Shown in pieces: positions 25,644 to 35,297 of a stretch of 47,773 nucleotides of DNA. The stretch's first letter is position 1. The number at the start of each line of letters is the position of its first letter. The notes under the pieces were generated by a model. That model did no database searches, was not told where the DNA came from, and was given only the letters and a program-made list of their open reading frames with translations. Source of the stretch: an uncultured Prevotella sp. (lineage in GTDB: Bacteria > Bacteroidota > Bacteroidia > Bacteroidales > Bacteroidaceae); NCBI GenBank assembly GCA_946998295.1, contig CAMPYS010000012.1:1-47773 (forward strand). Direction: 5' to 3'. Position numbers and translations under genes: made by a program.

Positions 25644-27086
25644 ATGTTTTTTAATAAAACTTTTACAGATTCTCTATTAGAGAAAATAAGAAGTGGAAAA
25701 AGTATTACTTATGGTGAAAAGTTAACTCTAATTATTCAGTTAAGTTTACCATCTATATTGGCTCAAGTAGGATCCGTACTTATGTTTTACATAGATGCTT
25801 CTATGGTTGGTTCTCTTGGTGCAGAAGCTTCTGCATCAGTTGGTTTAGTAGAACCAGCTACTTGGTTGTTAAATTCTCTTGTAGCATCAATAGTTATGGG
25901 CTTTTCAGTTCAGACAGCCCATTTCATAGGAGCTAATGACTTTGTTAAAGCACGTTCTGTTATGCGTCATGGATATATCTTTGGTATAACTATTAGTGTT
26001 GTTTTAATGTTAATTTCTTCTCTAATAGCATTCCCTTTGCCAGTATGGCTTGGTGGTAGTACGGATATACAGCATGATGCAACGATATATTTTCTTATAC
26101 TATCATTAGCAATACCATTTCATACAATAGAATACCTTTCAGCTGCAATGTTAAAAGTATCAGGTGATATGAAACGTCCAAGTGTGATAGCTATTTTGAT
26201 GTGTATGTGTGATGTAATTTTTAACTTTTTCTTAATTTTCTCATCTCGGACAATTAAAGTTTGTGGTATTGATATACCTGTATTTGGTTTTGGACTTGGT
26301 GTAAAGGGGGCTGCTTTAGGAACATTATTATCATTTGTTGCTGCTTCAATACCTTTGATATATTATGCAGTGTTTCGCAGTAAGATTCTTTCATGGAAGT
26401 TAGATACACATAGGTTTGTTTGGGTATGGGACTATATATATCATGCATCAAAACTAAGTATGCCTATGGCATTACAATATATTTTATTTAATGGTGCTCA
26501 AGTTATTTCTACTATGATAGTAGCTCCTTTAGGCAAAATTGCTATAGCTTCAAACTCTTTAGCAGTAACAGCAGAAAGCCTTTGTTATATGCCAGGTTAT
26601 GGAATAGGTGAAGCAGCAACAACAATAGTGGGTCAAAGTGTAGGTGCTAAACGTCGAGATTTGTGTAAAAGTTTTGCATTTATGAGTATAGCTATAGGTA
26701 TGTTGGTAATGGCATTTATGGGCGCAATAATGTTTATTTTTGCTCCAGAGATGATCGGTATGTTGTCTCCTGTTTCTGCAATTCGTGAATTGGGTGCTGA
26801 AGTAATGCGTATAGAAGCTTTTGCAGAACCCTTTTTTGCTGCAGGAATAGTTTCATACAATGTTTGTATTGGAGCAGGTGATACCCTAAAACCCTCTCTT
26901 ATCAATCTTAGTTCAATGTGGTTTGTGCGTTTAACATTAGCTTTTGCTTTAGCTTCTCACTATGGATTACGTGGTGTATGGTTTGCAATGGCTGTTGAGT
27001 TAACTTTTAGAGGTATAATGTTTCTTATACGTATAGTACGTGGTAGTTGGATGAATAATATATCAATACAACAAGCTAAAATATAA
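25644..27086 (+). CDS. MATE family efflux transporter
   Basis: This 480-residue integral inner-membrane protein has twelve predicted helices in two halves of six. Family landmarks are LSLPSILAQVGSVLMFYIDASMVGSLGAEASASVGL (first half), SIVMGFSVQTAHFIGAND and, in the second half, SMPMALQYILFNGAQVISTMIVAPLG with GYGIGEAATTIVGQSVGAKRRD. MATE proteins export organic cations and drugs driven by Na+ or H+. The substrate cannot be predicted. The dedA-like gene begins 15 bases downstream, so the two are probably an operon. Confidence 0.93.
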   Translation: MFFNKTFTDSLLEKIRSGKSITYGEKLTLIIQLSLPSILAQVGSVLMFYIDASMVGSLGAEASASVGLVEPATWLLNSLVASIVMGFSVQTAHFIGANDFVKARSVMRHGYIFGITISVVLMLISSLIAFPLPVWLGGSTDIQHDATIYFLILSLAIPFHTIEYLSAAMLKVSGDMKRPSVIAILMCMCDVIFNFFLIFSSRTIKVCGIDIPVFGFGLGVKGAALGTLLSFVAASIPLIYYAVFRSKILSWKLDTHRFVWVWDYIYHASKLSMPMALQYILFNGAQVISTMIVAPLGKIAIASNSLAVTAESLCYMPGYGIGEAATTIVGQSVGAKRRDLCKSFAFMSIAIGMLVMAFMGAIMFIFAPEMIGMLSPVSAIRELGAEVMRIEAFAEPFFAAGIVSYNVCIGAGDTLKPSLINLSSMWFVRLTLAFALASHYGLRGVWFAMAVELTFRGIMFLIRIVRGSWMNNISIQQAKI

Positions 27087-27101
27087 ATAATTATATAATT
27101 T

Positions 27102-27731
27102 ATGAATTTGTTTTCATCATTATTAAATACATTAAACTATTGGACCATATTTATAGGTATGTATATTGAAGGAACTGTAATTCCTTTTCCTTCAGAGTTA
27201 ATAGTAGCTCCCGCAGCCTACCACGCTGCAGCTGGACATTTAGATATTTTAATTATTATTTTAATATCGACATTAGGCGCAGTTGCAGGCTCTACTACAA
27301 ATTATGTTGCTGCTTATTATTTAGGACGTCCTTTGATATTCCGTTTTGCTAATAGTCGTTTAGGACATTTATGCTTATTGAATAAAGAAAAAGTAGAGCA
27401 AGCGGAAAAATATTTTTATAATCATGGAGTTATAGCAACACTTACAGGAAGACTTATACCCGGTATACGACAAATAATATCTATTCCTGCAGGCTTATCT
27501 AAAATGAAGTTTTGGAAATTTTTATTATATACTGCCATAGGCTCTGGACTTTGGAATTGTGTTTTAGCAACTCTTGGTTGGTATTTGCACTCAGTTGTAC
27601 CCGAAGATAAATTATTACCAGCAATAGAAAAATATAATGATTATATAAAATATTTTATTTTAGGGATTGTATTTCTTGTAGTGATTTATTTTGTTTTTAA
27701 ATATATTTATAAAAAATATAAAGTTAAATAG
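27102..27731 (+). CDS. DedA family membrane protein
   Basis: The 209-residue protein has the DedA/SNARE-associated architecture: an N-terminal re-entrant segment (GMYIEGTVIPFPSELIVAPAAYHA, with the conserved E and P), GAVAGSTTNYVAAYYLGRPL, FTGRLIPGIRQIISIPAGLSKM-type segment (seen here as LTGRLIPGIRQIISIPAG) and a C-terminal helix. DedA proteins are lipid (undecaprenyl-phosphate or phosphatidylethanolamine) flippases in several bacteria. The exact substrate here is unknown. It follows the MATE gene closely and is followed after 13 bases by a sensor kinase gene. Confidence 0.92.
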   Translation: MNLFSSLLNTLNYWTIFIGMYIEGTVIPFPSELIVAPAAYHAAAGHLDILIIILISTLGAVAGSTTNYVAAYYLGRPLIFRFANSRLGHLCLLNKEKVEQAEKYFYNHGVIATLTGRLIPGIRQIISIPAGLSKMKFWKFLLYTAIGSGLWNCVLATLGWYLHSVVPEDKLLPAIEKYNDYIKYFILGIVFLVVIYFVFKYIYKKYKVK

Positions 27732-27744
27732 GTATCTATCATAT

Positions 27745-28902
27745 ATGAAGCATAAATCATGGAATAATAATAAAGAGAACTTTACACATATAGTGGCTTG
27801 GTTATTAGTAATAGCTATGCCTTTGTTTACGGTATATATATCCATGATAACTGATACTTGTGGCATCTATACTTATAGTAATATAGTTAAAGTTTGGCGG
27901 GTAATAGCAATATTCTTTATAGCATTTTTAGTACATAATTACATCTTAGCCCCATTAATAATTTATAATAATAAAAGAAAATTATACGTATTATCCTTAA
28001 TTTTATTTTTTATAGGTACTACATGTTTATATTTTTTTCTTCGTCCAAAAATTACTTATCATATTAATGGAAAATCTAGCGACAATTCAGTAATTATACA
28101 AAAAAAATCTAAGACTTATAATACTTTAACACGTCATAATATTTTTATAAATGGAGATAGACCGAATCAAATATTATTTGTTTCAGAACCTGATGCTATT
28201 GCATTTTTAGTATTTGTATTAATGATAATATCCAATCTTTATGTAAAACGATTTTTTAAAATAAAAAATGAAGAGAAAATAACATACTCGTTGCAAAAAA
28301 AAATATTAGAGCAACAATTATTTTTTTTAAAGTATCAAATTAATCCTCATTTTTTTATGAATACTCTAAATAATATACATGCTTTAGTTGATATAGACTC
28401 AGAAAAAGCTAAGACATCTATTATTTTATTATCTAAGATGATGAGATATATTTTATATGAAGGTAACAATACTATGATTATATTGCCTAAGGAATGTGAA
28501 TTTATTTGTAATTATATAGAGTTAATGCGAATGCGTTATACGGATAAGGTTAGGATAAATTTTGAATTTGATGAAAATTTATCTAAGGCGGAAATACCCC
28601 CTTTGCTATTAATGACTTTTGTTGAAAATTCTTTTAAGCATGGTATAAGCTATAAGCAGGAAAATGTAATAAAAATATCTTTACATATAATAAAGGGAAT
28701 AATACAATTTAAATGCTATAACAGTGTGCCTAAATTTGTAAATAAAAATATTGATAATAAAAGGGGAGGTATTGGGTTAAAAAACGCTAAACAGCGACTA
28801 TCATTAATTTATTCTGATAAATATAAATTGGATATAAATAGAAGTAAGACATATTTTTCTATATATTTGAAATTACCTTTGCATGGTATTTCAAATAAGT
28901 AA
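27745..28902 (+). CDS. LytS/YehU-type sensor histidine kinase
   Basis: Starting at ATG 27745 gives 385 residues; an earlier TTG would overlap dedA. Four hydrophobic helices lie in the first ~165 residues (one contains VIAMPLFTVYISM). A short linker leads to the His_kinase domain QQLFFLKYQINPHFFMNTLNNIHAL with the phosphoacceptor His near residue 202. The HATPase region shows PLLLMTFVENSFKHGI (N-box) and GGIGLKNAKQRL (G-box). This is the class that pairs with LytTR response regulators, and one is encoded 39 bases downstream. The signal is unknown. Confidence 0.93.
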   Translation: MKHKSWNNNKENFTHIVAWLLVIAMPLFTVYISMITDTCGIYTYSNIVKVWRVIAIFFIAFLVHNYILAPLIIYNNKRKLYVLSLILFFIGTTCLYFFLRPKITYHINGKSSDNSVIIQKKSKTYNTLTRHNIFINGDRPNQILFVSEPDAIAFLVFVLMIISNLYVKRFFKIKNEEKITYSLQKKILEQQLFFLKYQINPHFFMNTLNNIHALVDIDSEKAKTSIILLSKMMRYILYEGNNTMIILPKECEFICNYIELMRMRYTDKVRINFEFDENLSKAEIPPLLLMTFVENSFKHGISYKQENVIKISLHIIKGIIQFKCYNSVPKFVNKNIDNKRGGIGLKNAKQRLSLIYSDKYKLDINRSKTYFSIYLKLPLHGISNK

Positions 28903-28941
28903 AATTACTTGTAAACTAAAAATATTCTATAAAAATAGATC

Positions 28942-29661
28942 ATGAATACTATAATAAAAACACTTGCTATTGACGATGAGCCTTTGGCTTTAAAACAAAT
29001 ATCTGCATATATTAGACGAATACCATTTTTACAGTTAATAGCAGAATGTCAAAGTGCCTTAGAAGCTCGAGAAATTATAGAGAATAATCAGATAGATGCT
29101 ATATTTATCGATATAGAAATGCCTGATTTTAATGGAATAGATTTTGTCAGATCTTTGGTAAATCCACCATTAGTAGTATTTACTACAGCATACAGCGAAT
29201 ATGCAATAGAGGGATATAAAGTAGATGCTATTGACTATTTGCTTAAGCCTTTTGCATTTAGTGATTTATCTCGTACGGCTGATAAACTGAAGCATCAGTA
29301 TGAACTACTAAATCAAAAACCAGATATGTTGGACAAGGATAATACTATATTCTTAAAGTCAGAATACAGGGTTGTCCGTATAGTGATAGATGAAATAAGT
29401 TATGTGGAAAGTATGAGTGAATATTTAAAAATACATTTTTCAACAGGAGCACGTCCATTAATAGTGTTTTTGCGTATGAAAAAGTTGCAAGAACGATTAC
29501 CTAATAATTTTATGAGAATACATCGTTCATGGATTATTAATCTTAATAAAATGGCTGAAATTAATAAAAATCGAATATTAATGGAGGATGGTTGTAATAT
29601 ACCTATAGGTGATAATTATAGAGATGAGTTTAAAAAGTATATTATTTCACGTGCTTTATAA
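28942..29661 (+). CDS. LytTR-family response regulator
   Basis: The 239-residue regulator has a receiver domain (residues 1-120; acidic pocket Asp 11-Asp 12, phosphoacceptor Asp 57 in FIDIEMPDFNG, TTAYSEYA, and Lys in YLLKPF) and a C-terminal LytTR DNA-binding domain (about 135-237, IFLKSEYRVVRIVIDEISYVESMSEYLKI; FMRIHRSWIINLNKM). It is the partner of the LytS-type kinase directly upstream. LytTR proteins bind paired imperfect direct repeats. The BspA-like gene downstream is a possible target by position only. Confidence 0.94.
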   Translation: MNTIIKTLAIDDEPLALKQISAYIRRIPFLQLIAECQSALEAREIIENNQIDAIFIDIEMPDFNGIDFVRSLVNPPLVVFTTAYSEYAIEGYKVDAIDYLLKPFAFSDLSRTADKLKHQYELLNQKPDMLDKDNTIFLKSEYRVVRIVIDEISYVESMSEYLKIHFSTGARPLIVFLRMKKLQERLPNNFMRIHRSWIINLNKMAEINKNRILMEDGCNIPIGDNYRDEFKKYIISRAL

Positions 29662-29728
29662 AAAACTATATATCATTAGAATTTAACACAAAGACAAAAT
29701 TTATTTATAAACTTAAAAAGTAACACGT

Positions 29729-32700
29729 ATGAGAAAATTTTTATTGTTATTAATTGCGTTGGTGCATATCACTCTTATTGCCCATGCAGGAGATCCCGAA
29801 ATATCTGACGGAATTCTTAAGCATTGGCCTGGTGCAAAAGGACATATTAAGATACCTGATGGTGTTAAAGAAGTTGCTAATAACTGCTTTTATGAAGAGA
29901 TTGAATCTGAAGATGGTTGGGGAAGCAGTGAAGCTATAAGCAATACAGATATAACAAGTGTTGATTTTAATGAAGTTACAAAAATAGGCGAAAATGCTTT
30001 TAAAGGTTGTACTGGGATTAAGAGCGTTATTGCTAATAATGTTGAAGTTATAAGTAATAATGCCTTTGAAAGTTGCACAGACTTGAATAAAATCAGTTTA
30101 CCATCAATAAAAAGAATTGGTATAAATGCTTTTGCTTTTTGTACCTCTTTGACGGAAATTAACTTAGGGAATAAGCTTGAGAGTATTAAGGGCGAAAGTT
30201 TTAATAAGTGTGAGCAATTATCAACAATAAATATTTCTTCTAATGCTAAATATAAAGTTAAGAATAATGCTATTATTAATAATGAAAAAGTTTTAGTTTA
30301 TTTGGCAGGGGCTTCTACAGAAATAAATTTATCAGAAGATGAATGTGTAGCTATTGAGGCTCATGCAATGAAAAATAATACTAAGCTTGCTAAGGTTTAT
30401 TTGCCAGGAGTTTTGAAAATTGGTACTAATGCATTTATGAACTGTATGTCGTTGACAGAGATATGTGTACCTAAATTGGAGAGTATAGATGATATGGGGC
30501 TTACTTGGAGTGGTGTAAGCTCTTTGAGAGTAATTGATATCCATGAGAGTAAAACTATTAAGACGTTAGGTACCTCTTTCCCAAATAATGATAAAGTATC
30601 TATCTATGTATCTAATAAAGAAATTAAAAACATACTATCAAAAATATATAATAAAGCTAAAATTATAATAGGTACTCCACAAGGTATTAATAGTTATGTA
30701 GTTAATTTTTCTGCAAACTTACCAAAGGCTGGATTATTAGAAGCATGGAAAACTGGCGGTATAGGAATCTCTAATGGTGAAAAAATACCAGAAGGAATGT
30801 TGGTATGTGTAAAAGCTGTACCTTTTATAGGCTACAAAATAAAAAATTGGATTATTAATAATCATGAATATGACAGTTTTCCTTCAGAAGGTACTTTAGG
30901 TCAAGTATATACTAACAAATCTATAAACGAACCACTTAATATATTGGTAAATTTTGAAAAGAAGGAAAAAGCATTAGCAATATTTTTTGGTAGTTTAGCA
31001 AATGAATATGGTTCATTAGTTTGTAAAACTGCAGATGGGAAGGTACTTAAAAGTGGAGATGAAGTAGCTGAAGGTACAAAACTTGTATTTACAGCGATTC
31101 CTAATGCAGGATACCGTGTAACAGAATGGTATATGATTAAAGATGAAGGTAATGGCGATAAGAAATTTAAAATAGAAGGACAAACACACAAGACCACTTA
31201 TGCATGTTCTGCAGAAGATATGTTAGATATCCGAGTTGACTTTGATAGAGAATTAGGTAAGCATATAGTGAAGTTTGTATCTTTAAATGAATCTGCAGGA
31301 ACTATTACTGCTTCAGTAGATGGTAAAGAAATAAAGACAAATGCTGTAGTTGCTGATGGTGCCAAAGTTGTATTTACAGCTCATCCAAATGCTGGTTATA
31401 GAGTTGACGATTGGTTATTAGACAATAATCCACAATCAGAAAAAGGTAATACTTTTGTGATAGAATCACTTAAATCGGATGTTATGGTATCATTGGTATG
31501 TAGAAAAGATGAGACTATAGATACGAATAAGCCAAAAATAGAAAATGGTCATCTTATAGAGTGGTATCCAGAAGGGGATGCAATTATACCTGATGGAGTT
31601 AAAGTTATAGATTCTCGTGCATTTGTTAAGGCAAGCAAGATGAAATCATTACATATAACTAAAGAAGTAAACGAAATTTCAGAATTAGCATTCTTATATT
31701 GTTTTAACCTTGAGAAAATAACAGTTGATAAAGAAAATCCTTATTTTGTAGAAAAAGATGGAGTGGTGTTTACAAAGGATTTATCAACGATAGTAGCTTA
31801 TCCTCTTGGAAATAAAGCAGAGGAATATATTATACCATCCTATATAAAAGCTATAAAGCCAGGTGCTTTTGCGACAGCGATTTATCTTAAAAATGTAAAT
31901 GTTGATAAGGCTAATACCAATTTTAGCTCAGAAGATGGTGTAGTATATTCTAAGGACGGTAATAGCCTTATATTTTATCCTACAAGATATGGAGTTAAAG
32001 AAATTAAGCTAAAAGAAGGTATAGTGAATATATCTCGTTATGCATTAGCTTATAATCCAATTTTAGATAAGTTACAATTACCTTCTACATTGAAAACTAT
32101 TGAAAGTGATGGGTTTGCTTATAACTTTACTATGAGTATAGTTAAATGGGCAGATGAAGTTAAACCTCAATTGGAAAATATAGGTGAGAGAGCTTTTGAA
32201 CAATCTAAATCTTTATTAGCTTTTCCATATGTAGAAACATTAAAGACTATAGGTAATAATGCTTTTGCTTCTGCTTCTGCACTTGATATAATCCATATAC
32301 CTGCTAATTGTAAAATAGGCGAAAATGCTTTTCTTAATTGTTGGGCTTTAAAGAATGTATATTCATATTCTACAACTCCACAGTTAATAGCTGAAAATAC
32401 ATTCCATGGAATAATGTCTATTGATGAGGCTGTTTTGCATGTTGTTAAAGGATGCGATAGTAAGTATAGAACAGCTCAAGGTTGGAACTACTTTAAAAAT
32501 ATTGTTGCTGATTTAAATAATCCAGCAGGAATATATAATATCTTTAGAGATAAAGATTCAATAGATATAAAACCTGTATCTAATGGTTATAGTATAACAG
32601 GTATTAAGTCTGGACTTCATTATAATGTTTATACACTAACTGGTTCAATACTTATTAGCGGTATAACTACTGGTGATAAATTATTACTACCTATAGATAA

Positions 32701-32758
32701 AGGGCAAGTAGTAGTTTTGAATGTTGAAGGAAAGAAATCAATAAAATTATATAGATAA
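29729..32758 (+). CDS. BspA-like leucine-rich surface protein with InlB-B-type repeats and type IX-like C-terminus
   Basis: The 1009-residue protein has a signal peptide (to about residue 20, AHAGD). Then comes a first TpLRR/LRR_5 array (about 40-290; VTKIGENAFKGCTGIKSV, NAFMNCMSLTEI). Next are two to three divergent InlB-B-like repeats (about 330-590; VFTAIPNAGYRVTEWY and VFTAHPNAGYRVDDWLLDNN). A second LRR_5 array follows (about 610-900; IGNNAFASASALDIIHIP). The C-terminal module (about 925-1009; YNVYTLTGSILISG...VVVLNVEGKKSIKLYR) resembles type IX secretion sorting domains. Such proteins bind host matrix or other bacteria. A LytTR system is just upstream. Confidence 0.88.
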   Translation: MRKFLLLLIALVHITLIAHAGDPEISDGILKHWPGAKGHIKIPDGVKEVANNCFYEEIESEDGWGSSEAISNTDITSVDFNEVTKIGENAFKGCTGIKSVIANNVEVISNNAFESCTDLNKISLPSIKRIGINAFAFCTSLTEINLGNKLESIKGESFNKCEQLSTINISSNAKYKVKNNAIINNEKVLVYLAGASTEINLSEDECVAIEAHAMKNNTKLAKVYLPGVLKIGTNAFMNCMSLTEICVPKLESIDDMGLTWSGVSSLRVIDIHESKTIKTLGTSFPNNDKVSIYVSNKEIKNILSKIYNKAKIIIGTPQGINSYVVNFSANLPKAGLLEAWKTGGIGISNGEKIPEGMLVCVKAVPFIGYKIKNWIINNHEYDSFPSEGTLGQVYTNKSINEPLNILVNFEKKEKALAIFFGSLANEYGSLVCKTADGKVLKSGDEVAEGTKLVFTAIPNAGYRVTEWYMIKDEGNGDKKFKIEGQTHKTTYACSAEDMLDIRVDFDRELGKHIVKFVSLNESAGTITASVDGKEIKTNAVVADGAKVVFTAHPNAGYRVDDWLLDNNPQSEKGNTFVIESLKSDVMVSLVCRKDETIDTNKPKIENGHLIEWYPEGDAIIPDGVKVIDSRAFVKASKMKSLHITKEVNEISELAFLYCFNLEKITVDKENPYFVEKDGVVFTKDLSTIVAYPLGNKAEEYIIPSYIKAIKPGAFATAIYLKNVNVDKANTNFSSEDGVVYSKDGNSLIFYPTRYGVKEIKLKEGIVNISRYALAYNPILDKLQLPSTLKTIESDGFAYNFTMSIVKWADEVKPQLENIGERAFEQSKSLLAFPYVETLKTIGNNAFASASALDIIHIPANCKIGENAFLNCWALKNVYSYSTTPQLIAENTFHGIMSIDEAVLHVVKGCDSKYRTAQGWNYFKNIVADLNNPAGIYNIFRDKDSIDIKPVSNGYSITGIKSGLHYNVYTLTGSILISGITTGDKLLLPIDKGQVVVLNVEGKKSIKLYR

Positions 32759-32768
32759 AATGTAATTA

Positions 32769-32853
32769 ATGAGTTCGATGAATTTAATAGAAATAGGCTA
32801 TAAAAATATATAATATTTAACTTACTTAGTTTCTTATAATTTGTCGAACTCAT
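32769..32853. repeat. Inverted repeat after the BspA-like gene
   Basis: ATGAGTTCGA (32769-32778) and TCGAACTCAT (32844-32853) are exact inverse copies separated by 65 AT-rich bases. A long-loop structure after the stop codon could protect the mRNA end or help termination; there is no adjacent long T-run. The remaining bases up to 33000 hold no gene. Confidence 0.4.
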
Positions 32854-33014
32854 ACTATTTTGATAAAATAACAATTAGAGACGTTTTTGTCTTGACCTAA
32901 ATGATTTTTATATCTATTTTATTGCAAAGATTGTGCATCTGAAAAATATAGTTATTATTTATAATTTTAGTATAGTATCTATTCTCTTCTCTCAAAAATT
33001 TGTATAAAAATAAC

Positions 33015-33022
33015 TAACTTTG
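33015..33022 (+). promoter_or_regulatory. -7 element of the PAP2 gene
   Basis: TAACTTTG fits TAnnTTTG, with a predicted transcription start near 33029, 13 bases before the ATG at 33042. No ideal -33 box is seen at 19-21 bases. Confidence 0.5.
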
Positions 33023-33041
33023 CAGCTCAAAATTAAATTAA

Positions 33042-34286
33042 ATGGTTAAACTAAATATTTTTTTTTCACGTATAAGTGTTTTTTTTCTTTCTTTTGTCTA
33101 TATTTTAAATTTACATGCACAAGATTTATATAAGGGAGATAGTACAAATATAAAAACGACAAGTGAAAATATAACTTCTAAAAAATATATTTCAGAAAAT
33201 ATAAAATATATAGCTATAAGTTCGCTACCACTAATAGCAACAGGACTAATAATAACTAATTATAAAAATGAGTATAGAGATTTAAGATATAACTTAACAC
33301 CAAATTTTAAGAATAATACCGATAATTATTTGCAATATTCCCCTTTAGCTGTAATGTTAGGACTAAAAACTTTAGGGGTAGATAGTAGAAGTAACTGGAG
33401 TAGTATGTTAGTTTCTGATGCACTGTCAGTTGCAATAATGAGCAGTGCTATAAATCTTATAAAATATACAGTATCTATAAAACGCCCAGATGGTAGTAGT
33501 AATAATTCCTTCCCCAGTGGCCATACAGCAACAGCATTTATGGCCGCAACAATGTTAAATAAAGAATATGGTCATAAAAGTCCTTTTATCAGTATAGGAG
33601 CTTACAGTGTAGCAGCAGCTACAGGTATTATGCGAATATTAAATAACCGTCATTGGATTAGCGATGTTATTGCAGGTGCAGGCATAGGCATTATGTCAAC
33701 AGAATTGGGCTATATGTTAGGGGATATAATATTCAAAAATAAAGACTTAAGAAGTTCTAAATATAAATTTGAAAAAAGCTATAAACCTTCATTTTTAGGG
33801 ATTAATACTGGAATTTCTCTTCCTTTGAATAGCAATAATTGCTCAACAATAAAACTATTATCAGGAAGTATAATATCCTTAGAAGGAGCTTATTTTATTA
33901 ATCCCTATTTAGGATTTGGTTTAGATTTATCAGCATATAATTTTTCTTGTGTTGAGAATACTTATAGCGAAGATGTAAATTCATTTAGCGCATTAAAAGC
34001 AGGTACAGGTATATACCTATCCTATCCCATATCAAATCGTTTTTCAATAGGTGTGAGAACATTAGTTTCCTCTATATTTAATCCTGTAATCAATTTGCAT
34101 AATCAAAAACTAAGTCCGCAAAAAAATATATGTTATGAATTAGGAAGCATGTTTACATTTAGAATACATAAAAATTACAGTATCAGACTATTTTCAAGTT
34201 ATAACATACTCCCATATAAAGGTATAAATATAAATAAAAAGATAAAGTCTATATCATTTGCTACATCTTACTTAATAACTTTCTAA
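33042..34286 (+). CDS. PAP2-family phosphatase with C-terminal barrel-like region
   Basis: The 414-residue protein has a signal or first helix (ending LHAQDLY), then a PAP2/lipid phosphatase domain (about residues 60-230) with all three motifs: KYTVSIKRPDG (K-x6-RP), FPSGHTATAF (PSGH) and RILNNRHWISDVIAG (R-x5-H-x3-D, catalytic His). Residues about 245-414 are different: short alternating strands (FLGINTGISLPLN, NPYLGFGLDLSAYNF, GTGIYLSYPISNRFSIGVRT, SIRLFSSYNILPY) that look like an outer-membrane beta-barrel. The phosphatase part could act on lipid A, undecaprenyl diphosphate or phospholipid phosphates. The gene is single, with its own promoter. Confidence 0.88.
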   Translation: MVKLNIFFSRISVFFLSFVYILNLHAQDLYKGDSTNIKTTSENITSKKYISENIKYIAISSLPLIATGLIITNYKNEYRDLRYNLTPNFKNNTDNYLQYSPLAVMLGLKTLGVDSRSNWSSMLVSDALSVAIMSSAINLIKYTVSIKRPDGSSNNSFPSGHTATAFMAATMLNKEYGHKSPFISIGAYSVAAATGIMRILNNRHWISDVIAGAGIGIMSTELGYMLGDIIFKNKDLRSSKYKFEKSYKPSFLGINTGISLPLNSNNCSTIKLLSGSIISLEGAYFINPYLGFGLDLSAYNFSCVENTYSEDVNSFSALKAGTGIYLSYPISNRFSIGVRTLVSSIFNPVINLHNQKLSPQKNICYELGSMFTFRIHKNYSIRLFSSYNILPYKGININKKIKSISFATSYLITF

Positions 34287-34332
34287 GGGATAGTTCTTGT
34301 AGCTATTTAATCTTATAATTATAATTACAGTT

Positions 34333-34363
34333 TTTGCAAGTATAATAGTTTTTTGTATTTTTG
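34333..34363 (+). promoter_or_regulatory. Promoter of the yicC–gmk–nadD operon
   Basis: TTTG (34333-34336), a 19-base spacer and TATTTTTG (34356-34363) form one of the best matches in the window to the Bacteroidota promoter. Transcription would begin near 34370, about 17 bases before the yicC ATG. Confidence 0.7.
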
Positions 34364-34386
34364 CAGAAACATAAAAATACTCATAA

Positions 34387-35271
34387 ATGATACTATCAAT
34401 GACAGGTTATGGCAAGTCTACTGTAACCTTTAAAGAAAAAAAAATAAATGTTGAGATAAAATCACTAAATAGTAAATCATTTGACTTATCCACTCGTATT
34501 ACTCCATTGTATAGAGAAAAAGAGATTGATATCCGTAAGAAATTATCTCATAGTCTAATACGTGGAAAAATAGATTTTTCTATATGGATTGAAAAAGATT
34601 CAACAATAGATATTGCTCAAATAAATACTCAAATAGTAGAAGACTATTATAAACAAATAAAAGCAATATCAGCTCAAACAGGTATAAAAGAACCAAACGA
34701 CAGTGAATGGTATAATATACTTTTACGCCTACCTGATATTACAACGAAAGTAGAAACCGAGACACTAAGTAATGAAGAGTGGGATTGTGCTGAAGAAGCA
34801 ATAAATCAAGCAATAAATAGTTTAGTTGAATTTAGAACACAAGAGGGTTTAGCATTAGAACATAAGTTTAAAGAGAAAATTGATAATATAGAGAATTTAC
34901 TTATATCAATAGAGCCTTACGAAACGAGCAGAGTTCCAAGAATAAAAGAAAAAATAATAGAAGAGTTAAACCAAATTCCAACTATAGAGTATGATACAAA
35001 TCGCTTAGAGCAAGAATTAATATATTATATAGAAAAACTTGATATAAGTGAAGAATGCCAACGCTTGTCAAACCACTTAAAATACTTTCGTAAGACTATG
35101 GAAGAGAAAGTACAGGTAAAAGGTAAAAAGTTAGGTTTTATAGCTCAAGAAATAGGTAGAGAAATAAATACTACAGGTTCTAAGAGTAATCAAGCAGATA
35201 TGCAAAAAATAGTAGTTATGATGAAAGATGAGCTTGAACAAATAAAAGAGCAAGTTCTTAATGCTTTATAA
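34387..35271 (+). CDS. yicC: YicC family endoribonuclease
   Basis: The 294-residue protein starts MILSMTGYGKSTV, the typical YicC N-terminus, and ends with the DUF1732 domain (about 210-294; RLEQELIYYIEKLDISEECQRLSNHLKYF, KKLGFIAQEIGREINTTGSKSNQADMQKIVVMMKDELEQIKEQ). YicC proteins are stress-linked endoribonucleases that can act on small RNAs. Length is normal. gmk follows 26 bases downstream, an arrangement widespread in bacteria, so the two and nadD are likely one transcript. Confidence 0.95.
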   Translation: MILSMTGYGKSTVTFKEKKINVEIKSLNSKSFDLSTRITPLYREKEIDIRKKLSHSLIRGKIDFSIWIEKDSTIDIAQINTQIVEDYYKQIKAISAQTGIKEPNDSEWYNILLRLPDITTKVETETLSNEEWDCAEEAINQAINSLVEFRTQEGLALEHKFKEKIDNIENLLISIEPYETSRVPRIKEKIIEELNQIPTIEYDTNRLEQELIYYIEKLDISEECQRLSNHLKYFRKTMEEKVQVKGKKLGFIAQEIGREINTTGSKSNQADMQKIVVMMKDELEQIKEQVLNAL

Positions 35272-35297
35272 ACTTAATAGAAATATACAATCAAATT

